A stretch of DNA of 64,000 nucleotides from Synergistaceae bacterium (lineage in GTDB: Bacteria; Synergistota; Synergistia; Synergistales; Aminobacteriaceae): contig JAFSWZ010000039.1 in the NCBI GenBank assembly GCA_017450125.1, positions 58,806 to 122,805 of the forward strand. The letters are read 5' to 3'. The notes under the pieces were generated by a model. That model saw only the letters and a program-made list of their open reading frames with translations. It was not told the origin of the DNA and did no database searches. A program made the position numbers and the translations under genes. This document shows, piece after piece, positions 17,539 through 26,633 of this stretch. Each line of letters begins with the position of its first letter. The first letter of the stretch is position 1.

Positions 17539-17546
17539 TATCCGCA
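17534..17546 (+). promoter_or_regulatory. -10 element overlapping the galK stop, for rsfS
   Basis: TATAAT at 17534-17539 contains the galK TAA stop. It is followed by 5 nt and CA (predicted +1 at 17546), giving an 18-nt leader to rsfS. No clear -35 is seen. Confidence 0.4.
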
Positions 17547-17563
17547 TGAGAGGAGCTGAGTGA

Positions 17564-17878
17564 ATGGACAGCAATATACTTGATAACATCACTGAAGCAC
17601 TGGAGGCCAAGAACGGCGAGGACATCCTCACGCTCGACCTCAAGGGGCGCGGAGGACTGGCGGATGCGTTCGTGCTGGTTACGGGAAATTCTGAGACGCA
17701 CATGCGCACGCTGACTGATGCGGCGGAGGAAGTTCTGCTGCGTCTGGGCAGGAAGTGCCGCACTGAGGGAGCAGAGAGCTCGAACTGGCGGCTTCTTGAC
17801 GGCGGGGACGTGGTGGTTCACGTGTTCAGCCACAAGGGCAGAGAGTTCTACAGGCTGGAGCGTCTCTGGGAAGAGTAA
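17564..17878 (+). CDS. rsfS: Ribosomal silencing factor RsfS
   Basis: The 104-residue RsfS/Iojap (DUF143) protein binds L14 on the large ribosomal subunit and blocks subunit joining under starvation. Family features are visible: the DFFVLVTG-like strand reads DAFVLVTGNS, followed by the helix HMRTLTDAAEE, GAESSNWRLLD and VVVHVFSHKGREFYRLERLW. Length is normal. It has its own -10 overlapping the galK stop and ends at a strong terminator. Its usual partner nadD is not adjacent. Confidence 0.92.
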   Translation: MDSNILDNITEALEAKNGEDILTLDLKGRGGLADAFVLVTGNSETHMRTLTDAAEEVLLRLGRKCRTEGAESSNWRLLDGGDVVVHVFSHKGREFYRLERLWEE

Positions 17879-17884
17879 CAGAAA

Positions 17885-17915
17885 TCCCCTCCAGTTCGTC
17901 AGGAGGGGAAATTTT
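17885..17915 (+). terminator. Terminator after rsfS
   Basis: CCCCTCC and GGAGGGG arms pair perfectly and are followed by AAATTTTTAC. It lies between convergent genes and may also work weakly on the minus strand. Confidence 0.75.
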
Positions 17916-18691
17916 TACTGTATCAGCTTTTCTCGGAGTTCTTCTATATCCTCAACTCTAACCCCTATTCCCCTAAAGTATCGTTCTCCCGCGTCAGCAA
18001 GGTTGATGTGTGCGAGGTCGCTGGTCTTCACGCCGAAAGCCTCAGCGAGGAAGCGCGTTATCTCACACTCAACGACAGTGTCATACTCCCTGCTGCCTTT
18101 CTGAATCCCGAAGTAATTTGTGAACGACACAAGGTAGTCGCTAATGACCTCATCGAGGGTTGCTCCGCACAAGCACTCAACAAGTGCGCACACGAACCCT
18201 GCTCTGTCCTTACCCAGCGAGCAGTGAATCAGGAAAGGAGGTTCGCTCCGTGCCATGAGGGTTATTCCCCGCGCGAGGCTGTCGCGGAAAGTCTTGCTCT
18301 GGTACTTCATTCCCAGCCCAAGCGCAATAATTTTCTGCGTGCTGTAGTAGCTGCCTTCGTAGCCTGCATGCTCTCTCGGGTCAGCGTCGGCCAAGTTCAA
18401 GAACGTCCTCACTCCTGCCTTCTGCGCTGCTTTGTCGGCGATAACGTTTCTGTTCCCCCAAGTACTTATGGGTGAGGAAGAACGGTACAGCTTCCCTTTG
18501 CCGATGCCCGTCGTCCTGACCATGCGGAAATTCGCGAACTCCTCATCAGTTAGAGAAGGGTAATCCGTCCTCTCCCTGCCGAGCCTGCGTGAAAGGCTCT
18601 TGTAGAAGTTCCTGCTGTACTCTGAGGCCTCAGCACTCAGGCACAGCATCAGCACGAGAAGTATTGCCGTGATAAGCCTACATCTCTTCAT
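17915..18691 (-). CDS. Exported tyrosine/lipid-type phosphatase
   Basis: The 258-residue protein starts with a signal peptide (MKRCRLITAILLVLMLCLSAEA). It carries the cysteine-phosphatase loop HCSLGKDRAG (CX5R), with the His before Cys and the Lys-Asp-Arg filling typical of bacterial secreted PTP/phosphoinositide phosphatases. An upstream segment with LYRSSSP and LNLAD also fits that family. It is therefore predicted to act outside the cytoplasm on phosphotyrosine or phospholipid. It overlaps citX by 14 nt and is the last gene of a minus-strand run. Substrate is unknown. Confidence 0.8.
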   Translation of the reverse strand: MKRCRLITAILLVLMLCLSAEASEYSRNFYKSLSRRLGRERTDYPSLTDEEFANFRMVRTTGIGKGKLYRSSSPISTWGNRNVIADKAAQKAGVRTFLNLADADPREHAGYEGSYYSTQKIIALGLGMKYQSKTFRDSLARGITLMARSEPPFLIHCSLGKDRAGFVCALVECLCGATLDEVISDYLVSFTNYFGIQKGSREYDTVVECEITRFLAEAFGVKTSDLAHINLADAGERYFRGIGVRVEDIEELREKLIQ

Positions 18692-19187
18692 CGCTGAGCA
18701 TCCTCTCTATTGCGTCCTGCATCTCCTTGACCGTGTGAGTTCTTGACCTTGCGCACTCCTGAGCCTGACGGTCGCAGATAAGGCACTTCCTGAAACTTGG
18801 CCTAGAGAGCTTGTTTCCTTGAACGTCAATAACATCAATATCATAGAGCCTTCCGACCGTTGAGGCCTCCTCTATCTCTGTGGCAATATCCTTCAGCTTT
18901 GAAGGATCAGCGTTGCCGACAGAGAGCAGCAGCTCATCTCCCGTATCCTCGTGAACCTCTGAGGAGTCGAGAATTACAGCTCCTGCTTCCTTGAGCCGTT
19001 CGAGAAGGGAGTCTCTGCCCCTGATGAAGGCTCTGCGTATGAGCTCGTTGGTCTTGACCGGGCCGGGAATGTTCATGCTGAACGACACAAGCGGTGAGGA
19101 ATGCTTCTGCAGAAATGCCCGCTGTTCGTGAGAACGTGCCTCACGTCTGGCGAGCATCTGCGCTAAGTCGACTGTGTTGCCTTCCAT
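18678..19187 (-). CDS. citX: Citrate lyase holo-ACP synthase family protein CitX
   Basis: The 169-residue protein has the CitX pattern: FSMNIPGPVK near residue 38, Glu-Thr-Gly-like TGDE, GRLYDIDVID (~112-121) and the terminal KCLICDRQAQECARSRTH motif. CitX transfers the phosphoribosyl-dephospho-CoA prosthetic group to the citrate lyase acyl carrier subunit. No citrate lyase subunit genes (citD, citE, citF) are in the window, so this copy is separated from its usual cluster. It starts 9 nt after the WG-repeat gene and overlaps the phosphatase gene, suggesting co-transcription with functionally unrelated neighbours. Confidence 0.88.
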   Translation of the reverse strand: MEGNTVDLAQMLARREARSHEQRAFLQKHSSPLVSFSMNIPGPVKTNELIRRAFIRGRDSLLERLKEAGAVILDSSEVHEDTGDELLLSVGNADPSKLKDIATEIEEASTVGRLYDIDVIDVQGNKLSRPSFRKCLICDRQAQECARSRTHTVKEMQDAIERMLSDEEM

Positions 19188-19196
19188 GTCTGCACC

Positions 19197-20132
19197 TTAA
19201 GGCCTGATGTAGCCCCAGCGTTTTTCGCGCTTCACTGCCGCAAGCCCCTCGCTGAAAGGCCGTGCATCGTCGAACTGCGAAGGTATCTCCCACTCACCGC
19301 GAATGTTCACGTAACCCCACCGCCTGTCTCCGGCAACAGGTGCGAGCCCGTCCCCGAATGCTCCTGCGCTGTTGTAGCGTCTCGGTATCGTGAACCTCCC
19401 GCGAGGACTCAGGTAACCCCAGCCCCGATAGTTCGTGCGCGTCCTGACTGCCGCAAGTCCGCCGGAGAAATCTCCCGCCTCGTGGTAACTTGGCCGAATC
19501 GCGAACTTGCCTTCCTTGTTGATGTAGCCCCAGCGTCCGTCAACGTACACAGCCGCGAGGCCCTCGCAGAAGTTCCGTGCCCTCGTGAAGCGCGGCTCAA
19601 TCACGAACACTCCCCTGACGTTGATATACCCCCACAGCCCCTTCTTCATTGCGGGAGCTAGGCCGTCAACGAATGAGCCTGCGCGCTGGAATGACGGAGC
19701 AATAACGTAATTCCCCATGAGGTCTATAAATCCCCACTGTCCTCCTGACTGCACAGCCGCTAACCCTTCGCTGAACGGCAGGCCGTTGGTGAAGAATTTT
19801 TCCGTGCGCTCGTCGGTGTCCTCGTCAATCACAACAAATGCAGGGTTGCCGTATGTGTCTATGTAGTGGTCTCCGACAAACGCGAACCCGTCGGAGAAGT
19901 CTCCGGCCTCCGGGACGCGGTGAACGAAGGGGATTGCGATTCTGCCGAGATAGTCGATGTAGCCCCATCGGTCATTGGACTTTACGGCGGCGAGGCCTTC
20001 GTGGAACTCCCGAGCGTCCTCGTAGGTGTAGGGGATAACGATTGCCGGAGGCTTTGTGTTGGCGGCATCGGCGGCTGTGCACAGGAGCAGGAGCACAACA
20101 ACAGCCAAAGGTTTAAGTTTCATGGTGAGCAT
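19197..20132 (-). CDS. Exported WG-repeat protein
   Basis: The ~311-residue protein has a signal peptide (LAVVVLLLLCTAADA) followed by at least seven WG/KWG beta repeats. Each contains a Trp-Gly-Tyr/Phe core preceded by EGLAAV-type sequence, spaced by about 33-45 residues. Such repeats form an extended beta structure, and their biochemical role is generally unknown. I chose the second of two adjacent ATGs (20132) because AAAGG lies 5 nt upstream. The gene follows the asparagine-synthase-like gene by 19 nt and precedes citX by 9 nt, so it is probably in the typA-headed minus-strand transcript. Confidence 0.82.
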   Translation of the reverse strand: MLTMKLKPLAVVVLLLLCTAADAANTKPPAIVIPYTYEDAREFHEGLAAVKSNDRWGYIDYLGRIAIPFVHRVPEAGDFSDGFAFVGDHYIDTYGNPAFVVIDEDTDERTEKFFTNGLPFSEGLAAVQSGGQWGFIDLMGNYVIAPSFQRAGSFVDGLAPAMKKGLWGYINVRGVFVIEPRFTRARNFCEGLAAVYVDGRWGYINKEGKFAIRPSYHEAGDFSGGLAAVRTRTNYRGWGYLSPRGRFTIPRRYNSAGAFGDGLAPVAGDRRWGYVNIRGEWEIPSQFDDARPFSEGLAAVKREKRWGYIRP

Positions 20133-20151
20133 CATATCCTTTCAGGGGATA

Positions 20152-21231
20152 TTATATGCCATCATGCATGTTAAGGAATTGTTCGAGACAGTATATCTGC
20201 CATTTCTGGTTGCCGGTGAAACTTGAGAGGTCAATATCACTCCTGAACTCCGGGCGTGAAGCTCCCTGCCAGTCCTTGAAGTATGCATCTACAGGGCGCG
20301 GCATCGGAATCTTCTCGGGGACTCTGACATCGGGATAGCGCATCCTGAACAGTTCGCGGATAAGGTACTTGGACTCTCCGTTACGGACTCTCTGGAGGTC
20401 AAGGGGCTCTGACATCTTTAGCCTTGCGTACGGGTCATAATAGCTTATTCCTGCGGCGGCAAAAGCATTCATGTATGAGCTTGAAGACTCTACAGAAAAC
20501 ACGTCATCCATGAAGGCCAAGAAGTCTATCCTGTCTCCGTCGAGCCGGTAACGTTCAAAGACGTACTGCATCGACACGGGCTCACGCAAAACATCTTCAG
20601 GGCGGGTGAAAGTGTATCTGTTCATGAACTCGTCAAAGCTCCAGTCCTTAGAGAGCAGCTTATCCATTCCGCCGAAGACAAGATCACTGCTCTCACCTAC
20701 AAACATAACTTCCACGCCGTCAGCTTCCGCCTGAAGTGCTGCCTGGTAAATCTGCGGCTCTATCGAGTGAACAGGTGCGCACTTGGCCTTCATGACGGGC
20801 GTGAGATACTGTGTTACTGTGTTCCACGAAATGTCCACGTAATGCAGCCTTAAGCCGTAAACTTCCGCGTAATACTCCGCGCGCGCAAGCTCCTCACTCT
20901 GATAGCTGCCGCCCAGAAAACGGAACGTGTACGCATCCGCACCCGACAGGTACGACGCAACGATAGCCGAGTCCATTCCGCCGGACAGCAGGACTCCCTT
21001 CTTCATGTCCCGGAATGTTTCCGTCTGCGAACGTATTGCGCTGTCGATGTCCTGCGCTGTTCTGACTCTGATTCTCTGCTCATCAGGAACAGGCTTAATG
21101 TTCTGGTGATGAAGTCCCGGGTAGAAATCCCTGCTGTCGTCCTCAATGTATCTCAATGCTAAATAAGAGCTCATACAGTAAGATTTATCTACCCCCCCCC
21201 CCCGTGAATTACGTAGTGCTTCTTGTGTCAT
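20152..21231 (-). CDS. Asparagine-synthase-like amidotransferase with in-frame G12 tract (ON as printed)
   Basis: The 359-residue protein has the PP-loop ATP pyrophosphatase motif LLSGGMDSA (~82-90) and the fold of the asparagine synthase C-terminal domain. It lacks the N-terminal glutaminase domain with its Cys2. Such stand-alone domains occur in surface polysaccharide clusters and in lactam-forming enzymes. The start at 21231 is fixed by AAAGGAGG upstream. Translation then crosses twelve G (21203-21192) within codons 9-13, before the conserved start of the domain (SSYLALRYIED). Both alternative frames hit a stop immediately after the tract. It follows typA by 17 nt. The substrate is unknown. 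Confidence 0.82.
   Translation of the reverse strand: MTQEALRNSRGGGVDKSYCMSSYLALRYIEDDSRDFYPGLHHQNIKPVPDEQRIRVRTAQDIDSAIRSQTETFRDMKKGVLLSGGMDSAIVASYLSGADAYTFRFLGGSYQSEELARAEYYAEVYGLRLHYVDISWNTVTQYLTPVMKAKCAPVHSIEPQIYQAALQAEADGVEVMFVGESSDLVFGGMDKLLSKDWSFDEFMNRYTFTRPEDVLREPVSMQYVFERYRLDGDRIDFLAFMDDVFSVESSSSYMNAFAAAGISYYDPYARLKMSEPLDLQRVRNGESKYLIRELFRMRYPDVRVPEKIPMPRPVDAYFKDWQGASRPEFRSDIDLSSFTGNQKWQIYCLEQFLNMHDGI
21192..21203 (-). repeat. G12 homopolymer near the start of the asparagine-synthase-like gene
   Basis: Twelve uninterrupted C on the plus strand are G on the coding strand. With 12 G the reading is Arg-Gly-Gly-Gly-Val-Asp-Lys and the gene is on. With 11 G a TAG follows directly; with 13 G a TAA follows after Gly-Arg. 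The sequence after the tract (GTAGATAAATC) thus closes both wrong frames at once. Confidence 0.88.
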
Positions 21232-21248
21232 TATACTTACTTCCTCCT

Positions 21249-23126
21249 TTATGCTTCTTGAGGCTGCCTTCTCTGAGCCTTGCGCCTCTCCAGCTCATCG
21301 AGAATCGCCTTCCTCAATCTCACTGACTGCGGCGTAACCTCTACTAGTTCGTCCGTCTCTATCCACTCCATCGCCTTCTCGAGGGACATCCTGCGCGGAA
21401 CATCCAGCTTCGTCGTGAGCTCCTTCGTCGCCGAGCGGTGGTTAGTCTGCTGCTTCTTCTTCGTCGGGTTGCAGGGAATGTCTCCGGGACGCGAGCATTC
21501 ACCGATAATCATTCCGTTGTAGACCTGCTCGAGCGGCGAGATGAACAGCACGCCCCTGCTCTGCAGGTTCTCGAGCTGGTAGGCTGTAGCTTCGCCGGTG
21601 TCCATGCTGACGAGTGAACCTCTGTTGCGCGTTACGAGGTCTCCTGCCCACTCCTTATAGCCGCTGAAACAATTAGACATTATCCCGAGCCCGCGCGTGT
21701 CCGTCAGGAACTCTCCCCTGTAACCGATTAATCCCCTCGTCGGAATCTCTATCTCGATGCGCAGCAATCCTCTGTCAGGGTTGTCGATGTTGAGGATTTT
21801 GCCCTTCCGCCGCGTCATCTTCTCGAACACTATACCCTGATACTCTTCAGGTACATCAATAGTAACAAGCTCGTACGGCTCGCACTTAACGCCGTCCTTG
21901 TACTCTACGATTACTTCAGGCTTCGACACGCAGAACTCCATACCCTCGCGCCTCATCTCCTCAATGAGAATCCCCAGCTGTAGCTCGCCTCTGCCTGAAA
22001 TCTTCACGCCGTCGGGCCGTCCCAAGTCCTCCATACGAAGCGACACATTAACGTGCATTTCACGCTGTAAACGTGCCTTAAGCTGGCGGAGGGTTACCGC
22101 CTGACCTTCACGTCCAGCGAAAGGCCCTGAGTTCACGAGGAAGAACATTGACACCGTAGGCTCCTCAATGGATAAAGGCTTGAGCGGTGCGTCAGAGATT
22201 TCTTCTGCGCAGAAAGTATCTCCTATGTCGATCTCGTTCGGCCCGGTCAGCCACACAATATCTCCCGCACTTACGCTGTCGACTTCCGTACGGTCAAGCC
22301 CGCGCGTTACCCAGAGCTGTGCTACTTTGGCGTTCTCCTTGCCGGTGATTTGCCAGTCGTCTCCTGTGTGGTCGGTGCTGTTCCACTTCGTAGAAACTCT
22401 CACGAACGGAGCTCCCTTGCTGATGTGCCCCTGAAGAATTTTCCCGCACCCGATTCGCCCGACGTACTCATTCCACGCGAGCGTACTTACCTGCATCAAG
22501 AAAGGCTTGTCCGGGTCAACGTCAGGAGCAGGAACGTGGTCTATTATCGCTTGGAAGAGGTCATCCATTCCTTCATGGGGCTTGCTGAGGTCACTAACCG
22601 CCCAGCCGTTAAGCCCCGAGCCGTAAAGCACCGGGAAATCTGCCTGCTCATCGCTTGCTCCGAGCTCAAAGAACAGGTCGAACGTGAGATTCAGCGCGCG
22701 GTTGGGGTCAGCACCTTCACGGTCTACCTTGTTGATGAAGACCAGCGGACGCATCCCTATCGAGAGTGCGTGCTGTAGAACGTAGCGTGTCTGGGGCATC
22801 GGGCCTTCATTCGCGTCAACGATGAGTATTACGCTGTCGACGGTCGAGAGTATGCGTTCAACTTCGCCGGAAAAGTCTGCGTGTCCGGGAGTGTCGATGA
22901 TGTTTATCTGGTAGCCCTTCCACTCGACTGTACAGGGCTTGCTGCGGATTGTGATGCCGCGCTCGCGTTCGAGGGGGTTGGAGTCCATTACGCGCTCGGC
23001 TACTTGTGTGTGTGCGGCGAAGGTCTGTGCGGCGCGGAAGATGGAGTCGATGAGTGTGGTTTTGCCGTGATCTATGTGTGCGACTATGGCAAGGTTGCGG
23101 ATGTGTTTAGCGTCTTGTGAGTGCAT
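21249..23126 (-). CDS. typA: Ribosome-associated GTPase TypA/BipA
   Basis: The 625-residue translational GTPase is close to the family's usual size. All G motifs are canonical: [10 protein letters not shown] (G1, ~16-25), RGITI (G2), DTPGHADF (G3) and NKVDR (G4). The C-terminal part has the BipA-specific segments [11 protein letters not shown] and [11 protein letters not shown] and a Lys-rich tail with [10 protein letters not shown]. It acts on 50S assembly and stress adaptation. It heads a minus-strand run and is followed closely by the G12-containing gene. The ribosome site is weak, and the upstream intergenic region is AT-rich. Confidence 0.96.
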   Translation of the reverse strand: MHSQDAKHIRNLAIVAHIDHGKTTLIDSIFRAAQTFAAHTQVAERVMDSNPLERERGITIRSKPCTVEWKGYQINIIDTPGHADFSGEVERILSTVDSVILIVDANEGPMPQTRYVLQHALSIGMRPLVFINKVDREGADPNRALNLTFDLFFELGASDEQADFPVLYGSGLNGWAVSDLSKPHEGMDDLFQAIIDHVPAPDVDPDKPFLMQVSTLAWNEYVGRIGCGKILQGHISKGAPFVRVSTKWNSTDHTGDDWQITGKENAKVAQLWVTRGLDRTEVDSVSAGDIVWLTGPNEIDIGDTFCAEEISDAPLKPLSIEEPTVSMFFLVNSGPFAGREGQAVTLRQLKARLQREMHVNVSLRMEDLGRPDGVKISGRGELQLGILIEEMRREGMEFCVSKPEVIVEYKDGVKCEPYELVTIDVPEEYQGIVFEKMTRRKGKILNIDNPDRGLLRIEIEIPTRGLIGYRGEFLTDTRGLGIMSNCFSGYKEWAGDLVTRNRGSLVSMDTGEATAYQLENLQSRGVLFISPLEQVYNGMIIGECSRPGDIPCNPTKKKQQTNHRSATKELTTKLDVPRRMSLEKAMEWIETDELVEVTPQSVRLRKAILDELERRKAQRRQPQEA

Positions 23127-23169
23127 GAAAAATTTTCAGTCCTGTTATCATAAATTTTTTCCCGCAATT

Positions 23170-24972
23170 TTAGCACATGCTGTTTTCTGCCCTGCCCCTG
23201 AGAACTACGAATGCCCGCCTGATTATCTGTGCCATAAGCCTGCGTCTCTGCATAAGGAACTCCTCATAACTCATGCTTTCCCAGCCGTGAGGAAGTGCAT
23301 TCTCCTCCTCCATCTGCGTAATCTCTTCGTGAGTCATTCCCTCGCACACAGCAGGGTAATACACCGCAGGAGCTTCATCGAGAATCTTCATGTTGTCGTT
23401 CCAGTCTATATAGGCGTAATTGGCCATCTGGTTAATCTGCGTGTCAGCGTAGCCTTTCTCCTTCAGGTGTGCTTTGGGGAACAGGTGATGCTTCTCGAGG
23501 GACTTGCGCGACCCGTCAGCACCGGGCATGAATAACGTCGAAACCGGGAGGCTGCTGCGTGAGAACAGAGGCTTCGTGCCGAGAATATTCAGCGATGCGA
23601 CGTAGGCAAACCACGCGTTATTACCCGAGCCGGACACTGCCAGACCCTCAGAGCCGGGAAGAGTTATGTTGAAGTAATCGTCTGTCAGCCTCTCGGAAAC
23701 ACGCGACAGAATGAACTGCCGGTATTCTTCCAGAGAAGACAGGCGGGAAATTGCGTTGAGGTGGTTTTCTGCGACAGTCTCTGGAGAGTTCGAGTACAGC
23801 GAGGTCAATGCGGCGTGGAAGAACCACAGAGACGATAACGCTTTGTTGTCGCTGTTCGGAGCGTTGAACCTATCCCGCGCGATAAGGTACATGGAATACG
23901 TGTAATATATTGCGTTCTTCGACAGTATCATAGAGTCCGAAAGATAGCCCGCATTCATTATCGCCTTCAGGAACTCGTGCCAGTTGTTCACGCTCATAAC
24001 GTCAGGAAGTTTCGCCTTGAGTATCGAGAAATTGCGCTCTCTGAGTTCAGGAGTGATTGTGTTTCTGCTGTTCAGGTCTGCTCCCCTCAGCAGCTTGTAG
24101 CCGTACATCAGACGTGCCCGGCCGAAAGCATACGCCATTACCGTACGGATTATGTCCTGCGCTGAAATCTCTATGCCCATGCTGTTGAAGGAAGTCGCGA
24201 CTCCCGGCGAATATTCGCCTGACTCTTTGCAGAAACGCTCTATCTCCCTGCGGCCTTCTTCCCAGTGCACAGAAAGCAGTGTAAGGATAAAGTCATTCTG
24301 CCTTAACGGTGTCCCGCTGGAATTTATGCGCACAAAAACCTGCGAGACGGCTTCTTCTTCTGCGTTTGACTTTATCATGAACACGGGAAACTTGTAGTTC
24401 TTCAGGCTGAACACCGCCTCTATATTCACCTCTATAGTTTCCTGCTCTTCGTCGGAAAGTTCGAGGCCTGCTAGTGCTCTGTGATCCTCAAGAGCCTTCA
24501 TGAATTTGCGGATGTACTTTGAGGACGTTGCGGAAGTGAACAGCTCGCTGAGATTGTAGATCCACTCTGGATTATTCTTTATGGCCGCAGTCCCTACCTC
24601 GAATCTGCCTTCAAGGGGGCTGAACGAGATTACTATACTCTTCTCCTTGAAGTCCGAAGCAACAACAGGCTTCCCCTTCATCACCGCATATAATGACGTA
24701 AGTCTCTGCTGTCCGTCTATTATCACTTCTTTAGGCTCGTCGTAGCTCTTGCCTTCGAGGCCGATTGATTTGCTTTTGTCCAGATCGGGACATTCCCACA
24801 GCATCAGGTAACCGACCGGGTAACCGCTCATCATGGAGTCGAACAGGTCGCGTATCTTCGTATTCTTCCAGACGAACGGCCTCTGAAGCTCCGGCAGGCC
24901 AAGTTCTCCCGTGTCAATCTTCTCGATGAGCTGGGCTACCGTAAATTCAGTCGTGTAGAAAATAGCATCCAT
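23170..24972 (-). CDS. DUF262 protein with C-terminal HNH-like motif (GmrSD-type, putative defence nuclease)
   Basis: The 600-residue protein has an N-terminal DUF262/ParB-like NTPase-nuclease domain: QRPFVWK (~30-36), then the hallmark DGQQR (86-90) and FVRINSSGTPL (~220). The C-terminal region carries KHHLFPKAHL followed by an Asn-rich segment (YIDWNDN), as in the HNH parts of GmrSD and related type IV restriction proteins. Such proteins cut modified DNA. Whether this one does is inference from domain order. It is a single gene with ribosome site and own stop, flanked by typA downstream and a TrpB-like gene upstream. No other defence gene adjoins it. Confidence 0.75.
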   Translation of the reverse strand: MDAIFYTTEFTVAQLIEKIDTGELGLPELQRPFVWKNTKIRDLFDSMMSGYPVGYLMLWECPDLDKSKSIGLEGKSYDEPKEVIIDGQQRLTSLYAVMKGKPVVASDFKEKSIVISFSPLEGRFEVGTAAIKNNPEWIYNLSELFTSATSSKYIRKFMKALEDHRALAGLELSDEEQETIEVNIEAVFSLKNYKFPVFMIKSNAEEEAVSQVFVRINSSGTPLRQNDFILTLLSVHWEEGRREIERFCKESGEYSPGVATSFNSMGIEISAQDIIRTVMAYAFGRARLMYGYKLLRGADLNSRNTITPELRERNFSILKAKLPDVMSVNNWHEFLKAIMNAGYLSDSMILSKNAIYYTYSMYLIARDRFNAPNSDNKALSSLWFFHAALTSLYSNSPETVAENHLNAISRLSSLEEYRQFILSRVSERLTDDYFNITLPGSEGLAVSGSGNNAWFAYVASLNILGTKPLFSRSSLPVSTLFMPGADGSRKSLEKHHLFPKAHLKEKGYADTQINQMANYAYIDWNDNMKILDEAPAVYYPAVCEGMTHEEITQMEEENALPHGWESMSYEEFLMQRRRLMAQIIRRAFVVLRGRAENSMC

Positions 24973-25004
24973 GAAAATTCCTGCTCCTCGTTGATAAAGT
25001 TAAA

Positions 25005-25044
25005 GGCGGGTGTTCGCAGTAATATACCACAAAGCCCGCCCTTA
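25005..25044 (-). terminator. Possible terminator after TrpB-like gene
   Basis: On the minus strand GGCGGG and CCCGCC arms, extended by A/T pairs, enclose a long loop and are followed by TTTAACTTTA. The long loop makes this a weaker call than others in the window. Confidence 0.4.
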
Positions 25045-25064
25045 ATCTTTATGCACGAGAAGCC

Positions 25065-26441
25065 TTACAAGTTCACATTCGGAATCGTAGCAAAACCTTT
25101 CGCCAAGTCCTCGTCCGTCGGAATGTAGTCCGTCATTGTTCCGTCGTTGTATTTCTCGTAGGCTACCATGTCGAAATACCCCGTCCCCGTAAGCCCGAAG
25201 ATTATCGTCTTCTCTTCGCCTGTCTCCTTGCACTTCAGAGCCTCGTCAATCGCTACCCTGATTGCGTGTGAGCTCTCTGGCGCAGGAAGTATACCCTCAA
25301 CGCGCGCGAACATCTCCGCCGCCTCGAAAACGCTGGTCTGTTCAACCGCAACAGCCTCCATCAGCCCGTCGTGGTACAGCTGGGAAAGTATGCTGCTCAT
25401 TCCGTGATAGCGCAGTCCTCCCGCGTGGTTCGCACTCGGGATGAAGTCATGTCCCAATGTGTACATCTTGGCCATCGGGCAGACCTTGCCGGTGTCGCAG
25501 AAATCATACGCGAATTTCCCCCTAGTAAAACTCGGGCAGCTCGCAGGTTCAACGGCGATAATCTGATAGTCAGCTTCTCCCCTGAGTTTCTCGCCCATGA
25601 ACGGAGAGATTAAGCCGCCGAGATTCGACCCGCCGCCGGCACAGCCTATGATTACGTCGGGCTTGATGCCGAACTTCTTGCAGGCCGCCTTAGTCTCGAG
25701 ACCTATAACAGACTGGTGAAGCAGTACCTGATTCAGCACGCTCCCGAGAACGTAGCGGTAGCCCTCAGTTGATGTTGCGACCTCGACAGCCTCAGAGATT
25801 GCGCAACCGAGTGAGCCGGTAGTGTTGGGGTGCTCAGCGTTGATCTTCCTGCCAATGTTCGTGTCCATCGACGGCGAAGGAGTTACGCTCGCTCCGTAAG
25901 TACGCATGACTTCACGCCTGAAAGGTTTCTGCTCGTAGGAGACTTTCACCATGTAGACCTTGCACTCAAGCCCGAAGAACGAACACGCCATCGCAAGCGC
26001 AGTTCCCCACTGCCCCGCACCTGTCTCCGTCGTTACGCCCTTGAGGCCCTGCATCTTCGCGTAATACGCCTGAGCCATCGCAGAGTTCAGCTTGTGGCTT
26101 CCTGATGTGTTGTTGCCCTCGAACTTGTAGAAGATGTGCGCAGGAGTCCCCAGCAGCTTCTCGAGGAACACTGCATGAACCAGCGGGGAAGGCCTGTACA
26201 TCTTATACGCACTCAGAATTTCGTCGGGAATGGGAATGTACGCGGTCGTGTCGTCGAGTTCCTGACGGATAAGCTCGTCGCAGAAAATCGGACGCATCTC
26301 CTCGAACGTTAAGGGCTTCAGCGTTCCGGGATGAATCAGCGGCGCGGGCTTGGTCTTCATGTCTGCGCGGACGTTGTACCACGAAGACGGTATCTCGCTC
26401 TCTTCAAGGTATATCTTGTAAGGCACATCAAGTTTGCTCAC
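25065..26441 (-). CDS. TrpB-like PLP-dependent enzyme (TrpB2 type)
   Basis: The start is GTG 26441, 10 nt after AAGGAGG, giving ~458 residues beginning SKLDVPYKIYL. Features of the long TrpB2 group are clear: PLP lysine in NNTSGSHKLNSA (~110-121), ETGAGQWG, phosphate-binding GCAGGGSNLGG, ESSHAI and a C-terminal GLTGTGYFD. TrpB2 enzymes condense indole with serine, or in some species have lost pairing with TrpA. There is no trpA or trp operon here, so a salvage or alternative beta-replacement role is likely. The gene diverges from tig. Confidence 0.9.
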   Translation of the reverse strand: MSKLDVPYKIYLEESEIPSSWYNVRADMKTKPAPLIHPGTLKPLTFEEMRPIFCDELIRQELDDTTAYIPIPDEILSAYKMYRPSPLVHAVFLEKLLGTPAHIFYKFEGNNTSGSHKLNSAMAQAYYAKMQGLKGVTTETGAGQWGTALAMACSFFGLECKVYMVKVSYEQKPFRREVMRTYGASVTPSPSMDTNIGRKINAEHPNTTGSLGCAISEAVEVATSTEGYRYVLGSVLNQVLLHQSVIGLETKAACKKFGIKPDVIIGCAGGGSNLGGLISPFMGEKLRGEADYQIIAVEPASCPSFTRGKFAYDFCDTGKVCPMAKMYTLGHDFIPSANHAGGLRYHGMSSILSQLYHDGLMEAVAVEQTSVFEAAEMFARVEGILPAPESSHAIRVAIDEALKCKETGEEKTIIFGLTGTGYFDMVAYEKYNDGTMTDYIPTDEDLAKGFATIPNVNL

Positions 26442-26529
26442 GAATATATATCCTCCTTGCTTTGTGTGAGGGTAATTATAAAGCAGGCGAACATTTTCTG
26501 TGTAGCATAATTGAGAGGAGGGAGCGTTT

Positions 26530-26558
26530 TTTACACCCCCTTTGATTTGTGATAGAAT
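26530..26558 (+). promoter_or_regulatory. Sigma-70-type promoter for the tig-clpP-clpX operon
   Basis: TTTACA (26530-26535) and TAGAAT (26553-26558) are spaced by 17 nt. The leader to the tig ATG contains a small perfect hairpin (GCCCTG 26590-26595 with CAGGGC 26605-26610), which could influence translation. Confidence 0.6.
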
Positions 26559-26633
26559 TTCCCAATCTCTTACAACAATCAATTATTATGCCCTGTTGAC
26601 AGTTCAGGGCAAAGAAGGAGTCCTGAATCTAAC

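Noticed and set aside
25065..26441. Tryptophan synthase beta subunit of a trp operon
   Set aside because: The long TrpB2-type sequence and the lack of trpA or other trp genes nearby do not support a canonical TrpB.
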